From SXRF01 sp039808985 (GTDB lineage: Bacteria; Pseudomonadota; Alphaproteobacteria; Rickettsiales; SXRF01): a stretch of DNA of 52,286 nt. The stretch covers positions 1 through 52,286 of the forward strand of contig JBDHUC010000012.1 in assembly GCA_039808985.1 (NCBI GenBank), read 5' to 3'. The notes under the pieces are model-generated. The model had not been told where the DNA came from and ran no database searches. It saw only the letters and a program-made list of their open reading frames with translations. The first letter of the stretch is position 1, and each line of letters opens with the position of its first letter. The position numbers were made by a program, and so were the translations under genes. Of this stretch, positions 8,206-17,379 are shown piece after piece.

Positions 8206-8206
8206 G

Positions 8207-8241
8207 ATAGTCATTATGTATAAATTATACATAATGACTAT
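8207..8241. repeat. Perfect 35-base palindrome upstream of iscX
   Basis: Two 17-base arms, ATAGTCATTATGTATAA at 8207-8223 and its exact complement at 8225-8241, around a single A at 8224. It lies 73 bases before the iscX start codon. It may be a regulator-binding operator or a cruciform/terminator; I recognise no specific regulator site. Confidence 0.85.
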
Positions 8242-8314
8242 AATAATTGCACCGTAATTATGAATGGCATAGAGTATAGCGGGGTTAAACAATTTTTATT
8301 ATTAGGGGCATATC

Positions 8315-8509
8315 ATGCGTTGGACAGATATAAGGGAAATAGCAATTCGCCTTGAGGAGCTGTACCCTGATGCTGATAATGTAAATTTGCGTTTTACCAG
8401 CCTGCGCGATTGGGTTATTGGGCTTCCTGAATTTAATGATGACCCAAATGGCTGCAATGAAAAGCTGCTGGAGGCCATTCAGATGGCGTGGCTTGATGAG
8501 CGCGACTAG
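8315..8509 (+). CDS. iscX: IscX, small iron-sulfur assembly protein
   Basis: 64 residues, full length for the family. MRWTDIREIAIRLEELYPD, RFTSLRDWVIGLPEF and LLEAIQMAWLDER are the conserved IscX blocks, including the acidic surface that binds the cysteine desulfurase IscS and iron. Role: modulates Fe-S cluster assembly as an iron-binding partner of IscS. ATG 8315 follows an AGGGGC ribosome binding site. It is not next to other isc genes here. Instead it opens an operon with tsaE, amgK and murU, overlapping tsaE by 14 bases. Confidence 0.9.
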   Translation: MRWTDIREIAIRLEELYPDADNVNLRFTSLRDWVIGLPEFNDDPNGCNEKLLEAIQMAWLDERD

Positions 8510-8978
8510 CGAACTTGCCTTCCTGCTTGCTACAGTTGAGGAAACCCGGATATTTTCTGCAAAACTGGCAGCTTTATGCAGAATTGGCGATTGCCTGCTG
8601 CTGCATGGGGATGTAGGCAGCGGTAAAACTACTTTTGCCCGTGGCTTTATTAAGTCTATAGCCCGAACTGAAGATGAAATAGTAAGTCCGACATTTACAC
8701 TGGTACAGACTTATCCGCTAATTAACGGTGGTGATATATACCACTGTGATTTATACAGGCTGAAAAACGAATCAGAGCTGGATGAACTTGGGCTTGATGA
8801 AGCCATGGAAAAAGGCATGGTTTTAATTGAATGGCCTGAGATTGCCTCTGCTTTGCTGCCATCTTCAGCATTGCATATATCATTAGCCATTGAGGGGCAG
8901 GGACGTAGTATTTCCCTGAAAGGGGATATTGCTGCATGGGAAGCAAGATTAAAGGAGCTTGGACGGAAAAATACATGA
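8496..8978 (+). CDS. tsaE: TsaE, ATPase for tRNA t6A synthesis
   Basis: 160 residues from ATG 8496, inside the end of iscX. The Walker A motif GDVGSGKT is at 38-45. SPTFTLVQ, IYHCDLYRL and LIEWPE are the family's switch and metal-binding blocks. TsaE works with TsaB and TsaD to make N6-threonylcarbamoyladenosine at tRNA position 37. An upstream in-frame ATG at 8418 would add 26 residues that read as iscX out of frame and look nothing like the family, so 8496 is chosen. Its stop overlaps the amgK start as ATGA. Confidence 0.92.
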   Translation: MSATSELAFLLATVEETRIFSAKLAALCRIGDCLLLHGDVGSGKTTFARGFIKSIARTEDEIVSPTFTLVQTYPLINGGDIYHCDLYRLKNESELDELGLDEAMEKGMVLIEWPEIASALLPSSALHISLAIEGQGRSISLKGDIAAWEARLKELGRKNT

Positions 8979-9973
8979 TAAGAAGACAGGAAGAGATAGA
9001 AAAATTTTTGCAGGGTACTGAATTTGGCGGGGCACAGCTATATCCACTGGCTGGCGATGCTTCAGCGCGGCGTTATGTAAGGGCAATGCTTGGAGGCAGG
9101 CAGGCCATGATAATGGACACACCGGCAGAAGGGGAGAATTTCCCTGCTTTTGTACAGGTTGCAGAATTTCTTTATGCGAATGGCTGCAGTGCCCCGCGAA
9201 TTCTGGCTCGTGATATGAGGGCCGGGTTTTTGCTGCTTGAAGATTTTGGCGATGAAAGCTTCACCAGTATTTTAAGAACAGGTAATGAAGAAGTGGAACA
9301 AGAACTTTATTCCTGTGCGGTTGACCTGCTGGTAAGCAAATATAATTGTGATGGAAATAAACTGCCAGCGCTTCCATATTATGATGAAGATTTATATATA
9401 AAAGAAGTTAGCCTGTTTCCTGACTGGTATCTGCCGCAGATAATGGAAAAGGGCAGGGCGCTTGCATTGCGTGATGAGTATATAGAAATATGGCGTGATA
9501 TATTAAACTCTGCGCCGCTGGAAAAAAATGCCTTTGTACATCGCGACCTGCACGCTGATAATTTAATGTGGCTTGCGCAAAGGCAAGGGACTAAGCGTTT
9601 AGGGCTTCTTGATTTTCAGGATGCGGTAATAGGCGACGCTGCTTATGACATGGTATCCCTGCTTGAAGATGCAAGGCGTGATGTGCCGCAAACCCTGGTT
9701 AATGGGCTTGTTGCTCAATATCTGGAAAAAAGTGGGGAAGACAGGGAGCGTTTCAACTCTGCTTATAATATTTTAGGGGCACAGCGTAACAGCAAGATAA
9801 TAGGAATTTTTGTGCGCCTGGCCGTGCGCGATGGCAAGCAAAATTACCTGAAGCTATTGCCGCGTGTATGGGCGCATTTACAGCGGGACGTAAAACATCA
9901 TTCCCTTTACAGGCTGGAATTATGGATGGAAAAATATATACCGCAGCCTATGCGCACTGAGTTAAAATTATGA
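8975..9973 (+). CDS. amgK: AmgK-type sugar kinase (N-acetylmuramate/N-acetylglucosamine anomeric kinase)
   Basis: 332 residues with an aminoglycoside-phosphotransferase fold. Catalytic loop HRDLHADN is at about 189-196, the metal-binding LLDFQDA near 211, and the N-terminal nucleotide lobe contains LAGDASARRYVR. With the nucleotidyltransferase MurU immediately after it, this is the known pair that recycles MurNAc: AmgK makes MurNAc-1-phosphate and MurU makes UDP-MurNAc. The start at ATG 8975 overlaps the tsaE stop by four bases. An earlier ATG at 8936 lies deep in tsaE and is less likely. The assignment rests on family and gene pairing; the substrate itself cannot be read from sequence. Confidence 0.85.
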   Translation: MIRRQEEIEKFLQGTEFGGAQLYPLAGDASARRYVRAMLGGRQAMIMDTPAEGENFPAFVQVAEFLYANGCSAPRILARDMRAGFLLLEDFGDESFTSILRTGNEEVEQELYSCAVDLLVSKYNCDGNKLPALPYYDEDLYIKEVSLFPDWYLPQIMEKGRALALRDEYIEIWRDILNSAPLEKNAFVHRDLHADNLMWLAQRQGTKRLGLLDFQDAVIGDAAYDMVSLLEDARRDVPQTLVNGLVAQYLEKSGEDRERFNSAYNILGAQRNSKIIGIFVRLAVRDGKQNYLKLLPRVWAHLQRDVKHHSLYRLELWMEKYIPQPMRTELKL

Positions 9974-10686
9974 CGGATTTAGCAATGCCTAAAATTGCCA
10001 TGGTAATGGCCGCAGGGTTTGGAACGCGGATGCGTCCGCTAACATTGCAGATACCAAAGCCACTCGTACCGGTTTGCGGCAAGGCCCTTATCGATCATAC
10101 GCTGGATTTTCTTTGTGCGGCTGGTATCACAGAGGCTGTTGTAAACAGCCATTATCTGGCGGAGTTGCTTGAAAACCATTTGCAAAAAAGGGTGGTACCG
10201 CCACGAATTATCATATCGCGTGAGGAAACCGTATTGGAAACTGGCGGTGGCATAAAAAATTCACTTTCGCTTTTAGGCGATTCGCCGTTTTTTGTGCTCA
10301 ACAGCGATGTTATCTGTATAAATGGGAAAGAGCCTATATTGCAGCGCCTGTGGGCGGCATGGGATGATAATGCAATGGATGCCCTGCTGCTTTTACATAA
10401 GGTTGCTGATGCGGTTGGCTATGATGGCAAAGGTGATTTCTTTATGACAGATGAGGGGCGGCTCCGGCGCCGCGAGGCACATGAAACAGCGCCCTATGTA
10501 TTTACTGGTGTGCAGGTAATCAGCCCCCGCTTGTTTTGTGATTCGCCGGATGGGGCGTTTTCGCTAAATATTTTATATAACAGGAATATGCAGAGAATAG
10601 GTGCTATAGTTAATGACGGCGCATGGTTGCATGTAGGTGATATGCCTGGGCTTAACCAGGCTGAAAACTGGCTGTCACGAATATAA
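9970..10686 (+). CDS. murU: MurU-type nucleotidyltransferase (MurNAc-1-phosphate uridylyltransferase)
   Basis: 238 residues with the sugar-nucleotidyltransferase fold. AAGFGTRMRPLT at 14-25 followed by KPL at 30-32 is the nucleotide-binding signature, and LNSDV near 115 is the metal-binding site. The C-terminus WLHVGDMPGLNQAE fits MurU/Hdd-type enzymes. It overlaps the amgK stop by four bases (ATGA), so the two are translationally coupled. Together they convert recycled MurNAc to UDP-MurNAc, bypassing de novo synthesis and the fosfomycin target MurA. It ends 22 bases before the end of the convergent giant gene. Confidence 0.88.
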   Translation: MTDLAMPKIAMVMAAGFGTRMRPLTLQIPKPLVPVCGKALIDHTLDFLCAAGITEAVVNSHYLAELLENHLQKRVVPPRIIISREETVLETGGGIKNSLSLLGDSPFFVLNSDVICINGKEPILQRLWAAWDDNAMDALLLLHKVADAVGYDGKGDFFMTDEGRLRRREAHETAPYVFTGVQVISPRLFCDSPDGAFSLNILYNRNMQRIGAIVNDGAWLHVGDMPGLNQAENWLSRI

Positions 10687-10708
10687 TTCTACTTCTGTAA
10701 AACTTGAG

Positions 10709-13700
10709 TTATGGTCCGGCGTTTGCTGCAGGACCACCGAAAACATCGCCGCTGAGCGAGGTATATGGGCAACTGAATTTCGGCAGGACTGGCGCTCCTG
10801 TGCCAGCATCCAATACTGCATCCTGGGCAGCCTGTACTTCCAGGTTGGCGGCATCTATCTGAGCTTGCAAGTCGGCTAATTGCTGGTCGTAGGCGCTTTG
10901 CTGTGATTGCGTATTGGATGGGACAAGAGTATTTAGCGCAGTTTGGGTGGATTTAAGCTTGGATATAGCAGAATTAACTTTCTGCTGGGCGGCATTGGCC
11001 TTGTCCCTTAACAGCGTGGTATTGTTTGCTATGTCCAGTTGAGTTTGCTGCTGTTGTGGCGTAAGCTGCTCCACATCAGGCGGTACATCGTTCTGATGCG
11101 CAGCAATATAATTATCCAAATCCTGCCACGCAGCTTGAGCCTCGGCTTGCAGCGTAGCTAAATTAGAATTGGCAGTGCTAACGTTGCCTGCGCTGTTTAC
11201 AATTTTCTGTTGTGCTGCAATTTCGCCATTGATCGTGGTAATGCTACTGTTAGCAGCATTTATGGCGCTCTGCTTTGCCTGTGTAGCCGCGTCAATCTGG
11301 CTCTGGTTAGTTACTGTCTGCGCATTGGTTACAGGATCAACAGCAATAATAGGAGCAGGTATTGTCATATTATTCGCAGCATTAAGCTGAGAATTGGCAG
11401 TAGCAAGCTGTGTATTAAGGTTGCTAATCTGGCTATTAGCCTGATTAGCTGCAGCGCTTGACTGTTGCGATGATATGTCCAGGTTGGATTGCGCCAATAG
11501 CTGGTTATATTGTGTCGTTAAATCATTTAATTTTTTCTGGGCTGCTTTAAGGTCGTCTTTTACTTGAGTATTGACGGTGGTTAAGGACGCTATATCCTTG
11601 CTATATGCGTCAGCAGCTTCTTTTAATTGTTCATCGGTGCAATCAACCTTTCCAGGGGGTAATTGGTCAGGAGGGGTTGGTACATCGGTTGTATTTGCCA
11701 CGCATGATTCATTTCCAGGGAAGCATGATTTCCTTGCGCGTATATAGGAAGAGCAATCACCCCATTTTAGGCCGCACAGTGTCGTATCTGACAGGTTGCC
11801 TGCCCCGGTTCCGTTAAAAGGCATGGAAGTATAGTAAGGCGGAGGGTCAAATCCGGCATTTATGCAATAGGCGATGCTGTCTGATGCCAGTTCGCTTGTG
11901 TCCAGTTTAACGTTCGCGCCACCTACTTTGCCGCTATTGAACATTGGGCACTGGCGACGATCAGTATCTTCTGATGGCCGGTATATTTTTACATCGTCCC
12001 ATGTATCGTTAGGAATAAACTGGCCGTCAACGTCCGCGCCTTCGCCGCCTAATACACAGTTGGTATAATCAGGGTCTTCGCATGATGGAACGCCATTCAC
12101 TTTTGCTGCATCGGCAATAGTGGATATATCTACGCTATTAGGGGTATTAGGCGGCCTGAACTGGAGGGCGGCTTTAGGAAGATCGCCAGGGTTTTTGTAT
12201 ATTATGCGTTCCACGCCTGCGCCAAGCGAGATTCCAGACCCGGTGCTGGTTGGGAATTTGCCCTGGTCCCAGCCCTCGGTTTTAATGTAGCGCGGATCGC
12301 TATCATTTACAAAGCTCACATAGTAAATACGTTTAAGCCCATTTATATTTAATATTATAATATCCCCGATCTTGGCGTTATCAAGCCCGGTTGCGAATAT
12401 ATGCTGCTCGAATTCATTGTCGGGGTCGCTTATATATCCGCGCCATCCAAGCGGCCATGACCATTGCACACCGTTTTTATTCTCCCAGTTCGCTCCGGCC
12501 CTTGTTAAAACAAAGTTTTCAGGGCCATAAGGCTTGAAGATTTTTTCAAAGCGGCCAATGCACGAGAAATTTTGTCTGCGCAGTGTCCACATCTGGTGGC
12601 CTTTCAAGCCATCCCAGCCATTTATTCTTCCCATCTTGCTTGTGTTAATCAGGGATTGCTCGAATGTAAGCTCTACAGGTTTGGCTGTAGTATCCTGAAC
12701 TATCACGCCATTGGCTATATCCAGTTTCCTCTGCGCGTTTTTAAGAGCAATGCGCAGTTTATATATATTCTCCTGCATAGGAGGGAATTCCTGGTTGAAC
12801 TGAGAGCAATCAATATAGGTTCCATCTGGCTGTTTAGGGGTCAGGTAGCATATATCGGAAACGCCAACATGTTTGTCCGCGCTATGCAGTATCGTATCAT
12901 CATCAGGTACCCCAAACCAGATCGGTGTTCCGGCTACGCCAGTACCGCTGCTATTATTCCAACCATCGAGCTGGTTGAATAGCTCATCCTTCCTTAAAGT
13001 CAGTTCTGCTTGTATAGAGCTAACCAACGCCTGTGCATTTGCCACTTCCTGCGGGTCATATTCTTCCTGTATATCAGGCACAGGAATGGTGGCATCATTA
13101 AAATCACGTTCCTCATGCCCAACGCCAACTATAGTATCATAGCTGCCGAGGGTATTTATAAAGCTTCCGCCGCGCATAGGGTTCCCGGCAGAAGTTCCTG
13201 TATCCCACCAGCGCATATAAGGCATGTGCGCACCGCCTTCGCCTAATTCCTGCATAGCTAATTGGGAAACAGGGTTCGACATCGCCAGATTAATTGTCTG
13301 GTCAACTATTGTTGCGAATTGTGGCCCCAATGAGCTTTTTATTACCGCAGCCCCATCTATTACTGTTTGATCCGCAAAAGCTTTAGCATTTGCCATGGCA
13401 AAACTTTCCTCGAGAGCGAGCATTTGCGTAACGCTATTTTTTATTTGTATTTCGGCATACTGCACCACCTGTTCCTGTGTGTCCTTTAATTGATAGTAGA
13501 TACTGGCCGCGACATTAGTACCCGCGATGGCGGCCTGCAGTTCGGCGTATGATGTAAGGTATTCGTCTCCTACACTTATAGGAAGATCCGCAGGTAATAT
13601 ACCCAGTGCAATTAAGGACAATTCATCGGGAGAGAATAAGAACGAGGCATTCCTTTCCGCGTTCTCGTATCTTATGCGTGCTGTGGTTTCTATGTCGATA

Positions 13701-16700
13701 ACCAGTTGCAAGGCTTCGCGTGCATTAGCTATTATATCGTCTGAAGCTTTTTTCGCATCGGTGAAGGCCTGCCATACTACGGAATTAGGCCCGAAAACAG
13801 CAAGCACTCCCTGCATGGACTGGTCTTTGGCTTCCGTTATTATTTTGTCGCTTGCTTCTTTCAGTTCATACATTGCTTCGCTTATTGCATTTGAAGGTAT
13901 TGTCTTTAAATCAGAATGCAGGAAATAATTGTCGAAACGGAATGTTTCGGGTTCGCTATCATCGCACCCGATCAATGACAGCTTCTGGTTCTCTATATAT
14001 AGCTGGTTATATGCTTCCTTGGCTTGTTTCTTGTCATCATCGCTAAATGACACGTTATCAAAAACTATTGTGCTGAAATTGCTTGGCGCTGCCTGGAAAA
14101 TAAGGTCGCTACCAGTTATTTTTTCGCCAGGTACCGGGAACCTGACCGCTTTGCCACCAATAGATTCTATAGGCAGCCCACCGCCAGCGTTTACAGTTGC
14201 GCCAGAGCTATTGGTAGTTGTGGCATCGGTTGGGGTTTCTGCATAATCGTACAGATGGTCAAACCCGAATATGAAATTACGTTTCTGGCGTAAACCTTCG
14301 CAGGTGCGGATTTTTAAATAATTAAGCGGAACCACATCTTTTACAATTATACGGCAGCATTGCTGGATGCTCATGCTTACCGGGCACTCATCATAAGAGT
14401 CATGTTCCCAGAAGCGGGTGACGCATGGCTTTTTCCATGGTTTCAGGGTGTTTTTATAGTAATAGGAAAGGAAGTTGCGGCGGCGGTATGTCACAAAATT
14501 AAAATTGATACGCTGCATTATGCAATTATCAAATGCATTCCTGCGCCATGCCATAATATCAACAGGTACAACGCCGCACTGAACTTCCGGATATTTTAGC
14601 GATTCAAGCCTAACCGCTGGGTCTGCGGTTATTGGGTTGGTCATAGTAGGGTTGAAGTCCGAGTAAGCATAACCCCAATCATGGAATATACGGTCCCTTG
14701 GTGTGAATACGTTGGTCTGGAATGAGTATTCGCGATCGGTTGCATACTGCGCGGTATTAGGAGGGGATATTGAGAACTGGTCAAAGGTGGCGTCTTTAAG
14801 CAGTTCTATCTCCCTTGCGAATTCACCAGGGTAATCAAAATTACCTGCCGCATCCTGATGGTCACGGGGGTTAATATAATCATTGCGTGGCGCGAATGGC
14901 AATGTCGGGTCAATTATTTTTTCGACATTCGGGCAGAATCCAGGCTTGCTCCTGCCAACTGATTTATAGTCATCCCTGGTGGACATGGGGATAAAATACA
15001 TAGGACCCCAATCGAGTTCGAGAACCGATACCTCAACGGAGAATGAAATCGCATAATACATTAGTAGATCCCCATTAAAATCTGCCCAATCGGTAGTTTT
15101 ATTAGGGCCTGCATCCTCAGGCTTTATAAGGCAAGGAAACAGGTTATGGAAGCTGGGCGGGGTTTCTCCTTTGAAATAATCACCAAAGCCCTGAACCAAC
15201 TCCTGGGCGGGGGAATAATCAGCTTCGTCCAGATCAGCGCGATCATATTGCAGTACTGGGGCAAAACCTTTCCCGATTGGTGTTTCGCCTTTAGCTACAA
15301 GCCTTGCATTATGCCCACTCATAAGCGGCTGGCAGGTATTAAATATTGAAAGATCAGGGTTGCCGCCTCTGCCTTCGTCCTGGGTCAGTGGGAAGTCTGC
15401 CCCTGAACCTGGCCGTTCCAATGTCCATTCCGGGTGTGATGCTCTCTGGTAAATGAACCAGCTATAGCACCTGTTGGCGGCATCCAGCCATGCCTCGCCG
15501 CTTACTGCCTGGCCGCCAGCCATATTAGATATTCTTTCCGGGCAGCCTAGCTGGCTGCCTATGAAAAATGTGGTGGAAAGATAGTTATTGCTGGTTCCGT
15601 ATACCGTATTACGGGTTTTGGTGTCATCGCCTGATGTGGACACGAAAGGATAATTAGCTGCATTCATGTAATATGAGAATACAGAGGAACCTGTCGTAGG
15701 CGGATCAAATTTCGGTTTGTCAATTGTAGTCATACAGGAGTTAATTATCGGCCTGGAACCTATAACCGTTCCTGTGGCCCTTTCGTCAAATCCTGATGAG
15801 TCGGCATTAATTATGGTTCCTGGAACTTTAGGTACTATCAGCTTCCCGGTTTTTGGGTCGAACCGGCTATAATCAAGCTTAGCGCTGGTTACGCACATAT
15901 CACGAGTGTAGTAATCAGGCGGCATTACATATTTGGCATTTGGCGGAGCATCAAGGCGGCCTTCTCCTTCGGGCCATGCATATTTTATATGAAGTGTTGA
16001 TATAAGATTCAGTGTGTTGGTGGCAAAGCACTCCGCAAAGTCTTCGCACCAGTTAAAAGGAAGGGGAATGCAGGAACATATACCAGAAATGCATACCATA
16101 AGCGGACCATAGCACCACAGGCCACGGCCAATCCCCTGAGGCACAACAACCGCAAATGGCAGGGGCCATGGTATTGGTAAAAAGCCAAAATGCGGCTTGA
16201 AGTCGCCAACATCTTCCAGGTGGAGATATATTATGCTTGGGTCTAAAGGAACTTTAGAGCTTACTTTTGCAACAAATTCATCAGACGCCTGTTTAGGTGT
16301 TTTTTGGGGCAGTGTGCCTGGCGGGCCTCCTGGCGGGACATCTGATGTGCGCGGAACATTCGGATGGTCAGTCGCCCAGCCACTATTTTTGCAGCCGTCC
16401 GGGCAATTAGGTATAGACAGGTAAAGATGGTCAAAAAACCAGTTCCAGGTGACTGTGTTGCTGGTTCCCATGTCGCCAGCACCATCCCATGTTTCAGTCC
16501 AAACCCATTCGTTTAACCCGGCCGCCGCATAATTCATATTTTCATAATTGCCTGCAAGCTGGCCGTTAACCCACCATCTGACGATGCCGTCACGCGAGGT
16601 GTTGGTGGTACTCTTTTTTACATAGAATTCAATCTTGGTCCATTGTCCCTTAGTGAGATACCCTGAACCGGCATTGGTATAACATATCAGGCCTAAATCA

Positions 16701-17245
16701 GCAGCGCAGGTGTGGCTATTATCAAGGCCGCCTGTATTATGCATAAAAAACACAGCCCCGCCGGGTTGTAAACGTGATTCGGAGGCTAGTGCTAATAAGC
16801 CGTTAGAATCAGGACCTCTCAGGAAAGCCATTTTATTGGCTACAGTACGTCCCTCGAATTCGGGGTTGGTGCGTACCATCATCCCCATGTAAGCTTCATT
16901 GTAATTATTGCCAAAAAGGTAACTCATCATGGAGCCGCCTTCCTTGGCATAAGGGGCAAGATTATCATATATTACCCCAGGAGGTGAAATAGGAGCGCTG
17001 GGATCAGTAGTTTTATATGTTGAGCTGTATACGTCATTGATTTTGCAAGCAGGCGGATAGTCATCAAATGGGCAATCCAGAATAGTTGTGGAGCCTGGCG
17101 GCTCGTGTGTCCACTGGGCGAAGCTTTTTGTAGGCAGCAGAAGCGGTAGGAGGGCAAGAAGAAACAGCGCAGGGGAGTTGCCGGGGTAACGCTCACGTCT
17201 TGGCACTAATGCCAGAATTCTTTTGAGGTTGCCTTTGCCTAGCAT
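10709..17245 (-). CDS. Giant exported multidomain protein, lectin/lyase-like N-terminus, Cys-rich core, coiled-coil tail
   Basis: 2178 residues, unbroken. A signal peptide is visible: a basic start, then ALFLLALLPLLLPTKSFA-Q, cleavage near residue 43. Residues about 95-280 look like a concanavalin-type beta-sandwich of the polysaccharide-lyase/lectin kind (WTKIEFYVKKST, WWVNGQLAGNYENM, WNWFFDHLYLS). A Pro/Gly linker follows, then a hydrophobic Cys-rich patch near 370-400 (WCYGPLMVCISGICSC) and a long Cys/Trp/Tyr-rich region to about 1080 that I do not recognise. Helical, Ala/Glu-rich segments lie at about 1100-1310 and near 1400. Another globular Trp-rich part follows, then a heptad-like coiled coil rich in Gln/Asn/Ala (about 1870-2150). 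Many cysteines suggest disulfides outside the cytoplasm. A surface adhesin or structural envelope protein is the best guess. Confidence 0.7.
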   Translation of the reverse strand: MLGKGNLKRILALVPRRERYPGNSPALFLLALLPLLLPTKSFAQWTHEPPGSTTILDCPFDDYPPACKINDVYSSTYKTTDPSAPISPPGVIYDNLAPYAKEGGSMMSYLFGNNYNEAYMGMMVRTNPEFEGRTVANKMAFLRGPDSNGLLALASESRLQPGGAVFFMHNTGGLDNSHTCAADLGLICYTNAGSGYLTKGQWTKIEFYVKKSTTNTSRDGIVRWWVNGQLAGNYENMNYAAAGLNEWVWTETWDGAGDMGTSNTVTWNWFFDHLYLSIPNCPDGCKNSGWATDHPNVPRTSDVPPGGPPGTLPQKTPKQASDEFVAKVSSKVPLDPSIIYLHLEDVGDFKPHFGFLPIPWPLPFAVVVPQGIGRGLWCYGPLMVCISGICSCIPLPFNWCEDFAECFATNTLNLISTLHIKYAWPEGEGRLDAPPNAKYVMPPDYYTRDMCVTSAKLDYSRFDPKTGKLIVPKVPGTIINADSSGFDERATGTVIGSRPIINSCMTTIDKPKFDPPTTGSSVFSYYMNAANYPFVSTSGDDTKTRNTVYGTSNNYLSTTFFIGSQLGCPERISNMAGGQAVSGEAWLDAANRCYSWFIYQRASHPEWTLERPGSGADFPLTQDEGRGGNPDLSIFNTCQPLMSGHNARLVAKGETPIGKGFAPVLQYDRADLDEADYSPAQELVQGFGDYFKGETPPSFHNLFPCLIKPEDAGPNKTTDWADFNGDLLMYYAISFSVEVSVLELDWGPMYFIPMSTRDDYKSVGRSKPGFCPNVEKIIDPTLPFAPRNDYINPRDHQDAAGNFDYPGEFAREIELLKDATFDQFSISPPNTAQYATDREYSFQTNVFTPRDRIFHDWGYAYSDFNPTMTNPITADPAVRLESLKYPEVQCGVVPVDIMAWRRNAFDNCIMQRINFNFVTYRRRNFLSYYYKNTLKPWKKPCVTRFWEHDSYDECPVSMSIQQCCRIIVKDVVPLNYLKIRTCEGLRQKRNFIFGFDHLYDYAETPTDATTTNSSGATVNAGGGLPIESIGGKAVRFPVPGEKITGSDLIFQAAPSNFSTIVFDNVSFSDDDKKQAKEAYNQLYIENQKLSLIGCDDSEPETFRFDNYFLHSDLKTIPSNAISEAMYELKEASDKIITEAKDQSMQGVLAVFGPNSVVWQAFTDAKKASDDIIANAREALQLVIDIETTARIRYENAERNASFLFSPDELSLIALGILPADLPISVGDEYLTSYAELQAAIAGTNVAASIYYQLKDTQEQVVQYAEIQIKNSVTQMLALEESFAMANAKAFADQTVIDGAAVIKSSLGPQFATIVDQTINLAMSNPVSQLAMQELGEGGAHMPYMRWWDTGTSAGNPMRGGSFINTLGSYDTIVGVGHEERDFNDATIPVPDIQEEYDPQEVANAQALVSSIQAELTLRKDELFNQLDGWNNSSGTGVAGTPIWFGVPDDDTILHSADKHVGVSDICYLTPKQPDGTYIDCSQFNQEFPPMQENIYKLRIALKNAQRKLDIANGVIVQDTTAKPVELTFEQSLINTSKMGRINGWDGLKGHQMWTLRRQNFSCIGRFEKIFKPYGPENFVLTRAGANWENKNGVQWSWPLGWRGYISDPDNEFEQHIFATGLDNAKIGDIIILNINGLKRIYYVSFVNDSDPRYIKTEGWDQGKFPTSTGSGISLGAGVERIIYKNPGDLPKAALQFRPPNTPNSVDISTIADAAKVNGVPSCEDPDYTNCVLGGEGADVDGQFIPNDTWDDVKIYRPSEDTDRRQCPMFNSGKVGGANVKLDTSELASDSIAYCINAGFDPPPYYTSMPFNGTGAGNLSDTTLCGLKWGDCSSYIRARKSCFPGNESCVANTTDVPTPPDQLPPGKVDCTDEQLKEAADAYSKDIASLTTVNTQVKDDLKAAQKKLNDLTTQYNQLLAQSNLDISSQQSSAAANQANSQISNLNTQLATANSQLNAANNMTIPAPIIAVDPVTNAQTVTNQSQIDAATQAKQSAINAANSSITTINGEIAAQQKIVNSAGNVSTANSNLATLQAEAQAAWQDLDNYIAAHQNDVPPDVEQLTPQQQQTQLDIANNTTLLRDKANAAQQKVNSAISKLKSTQTALNTLVPSNTQSQQSAYDQQLADLQAQIDAANLEVQAAQDAVLDAGTGAPVLPKFSCPYTSLSGDVFGGPAANAGP

Positions 17246-17379
17246 AAATAACGTAACCTTGATTTAGCCTGCTGAATTAAACCATTATATTTACTAACCA
17301 GGTATTAATAATTATAATCTATTACATAGCAAGCATTATTAGCGCCCAACTCCAACTATAGCCAATAATTATTACAGTT

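Larger units (their letters stand above)
8054..8314. other. Intergenic region between divergent genes with two inverted repeats
   Basis: 261 bases between the ankyrin gene (minus) and iscX (plus), strongly AT-rich. It holds a GC-containing hairpin at 8180-8205 and a perfect palindrome at 8207-8241. It must contain the promoters of both flanking genes, but I cannot assign them firmly. Confidence 0.6.

Noticed and set aside
8418..8495. Upstream start for tsaE inside iscX
   Set aside because: The added 26 residues are iscX read in another frame and lack similarity to TsaE.
13270..13290. GGGTTCGAC stretch resembling a tRNA T-loop
   Set aside because: No acceptor or anticodon stems can be drawn and it is inside the giant protein gene.
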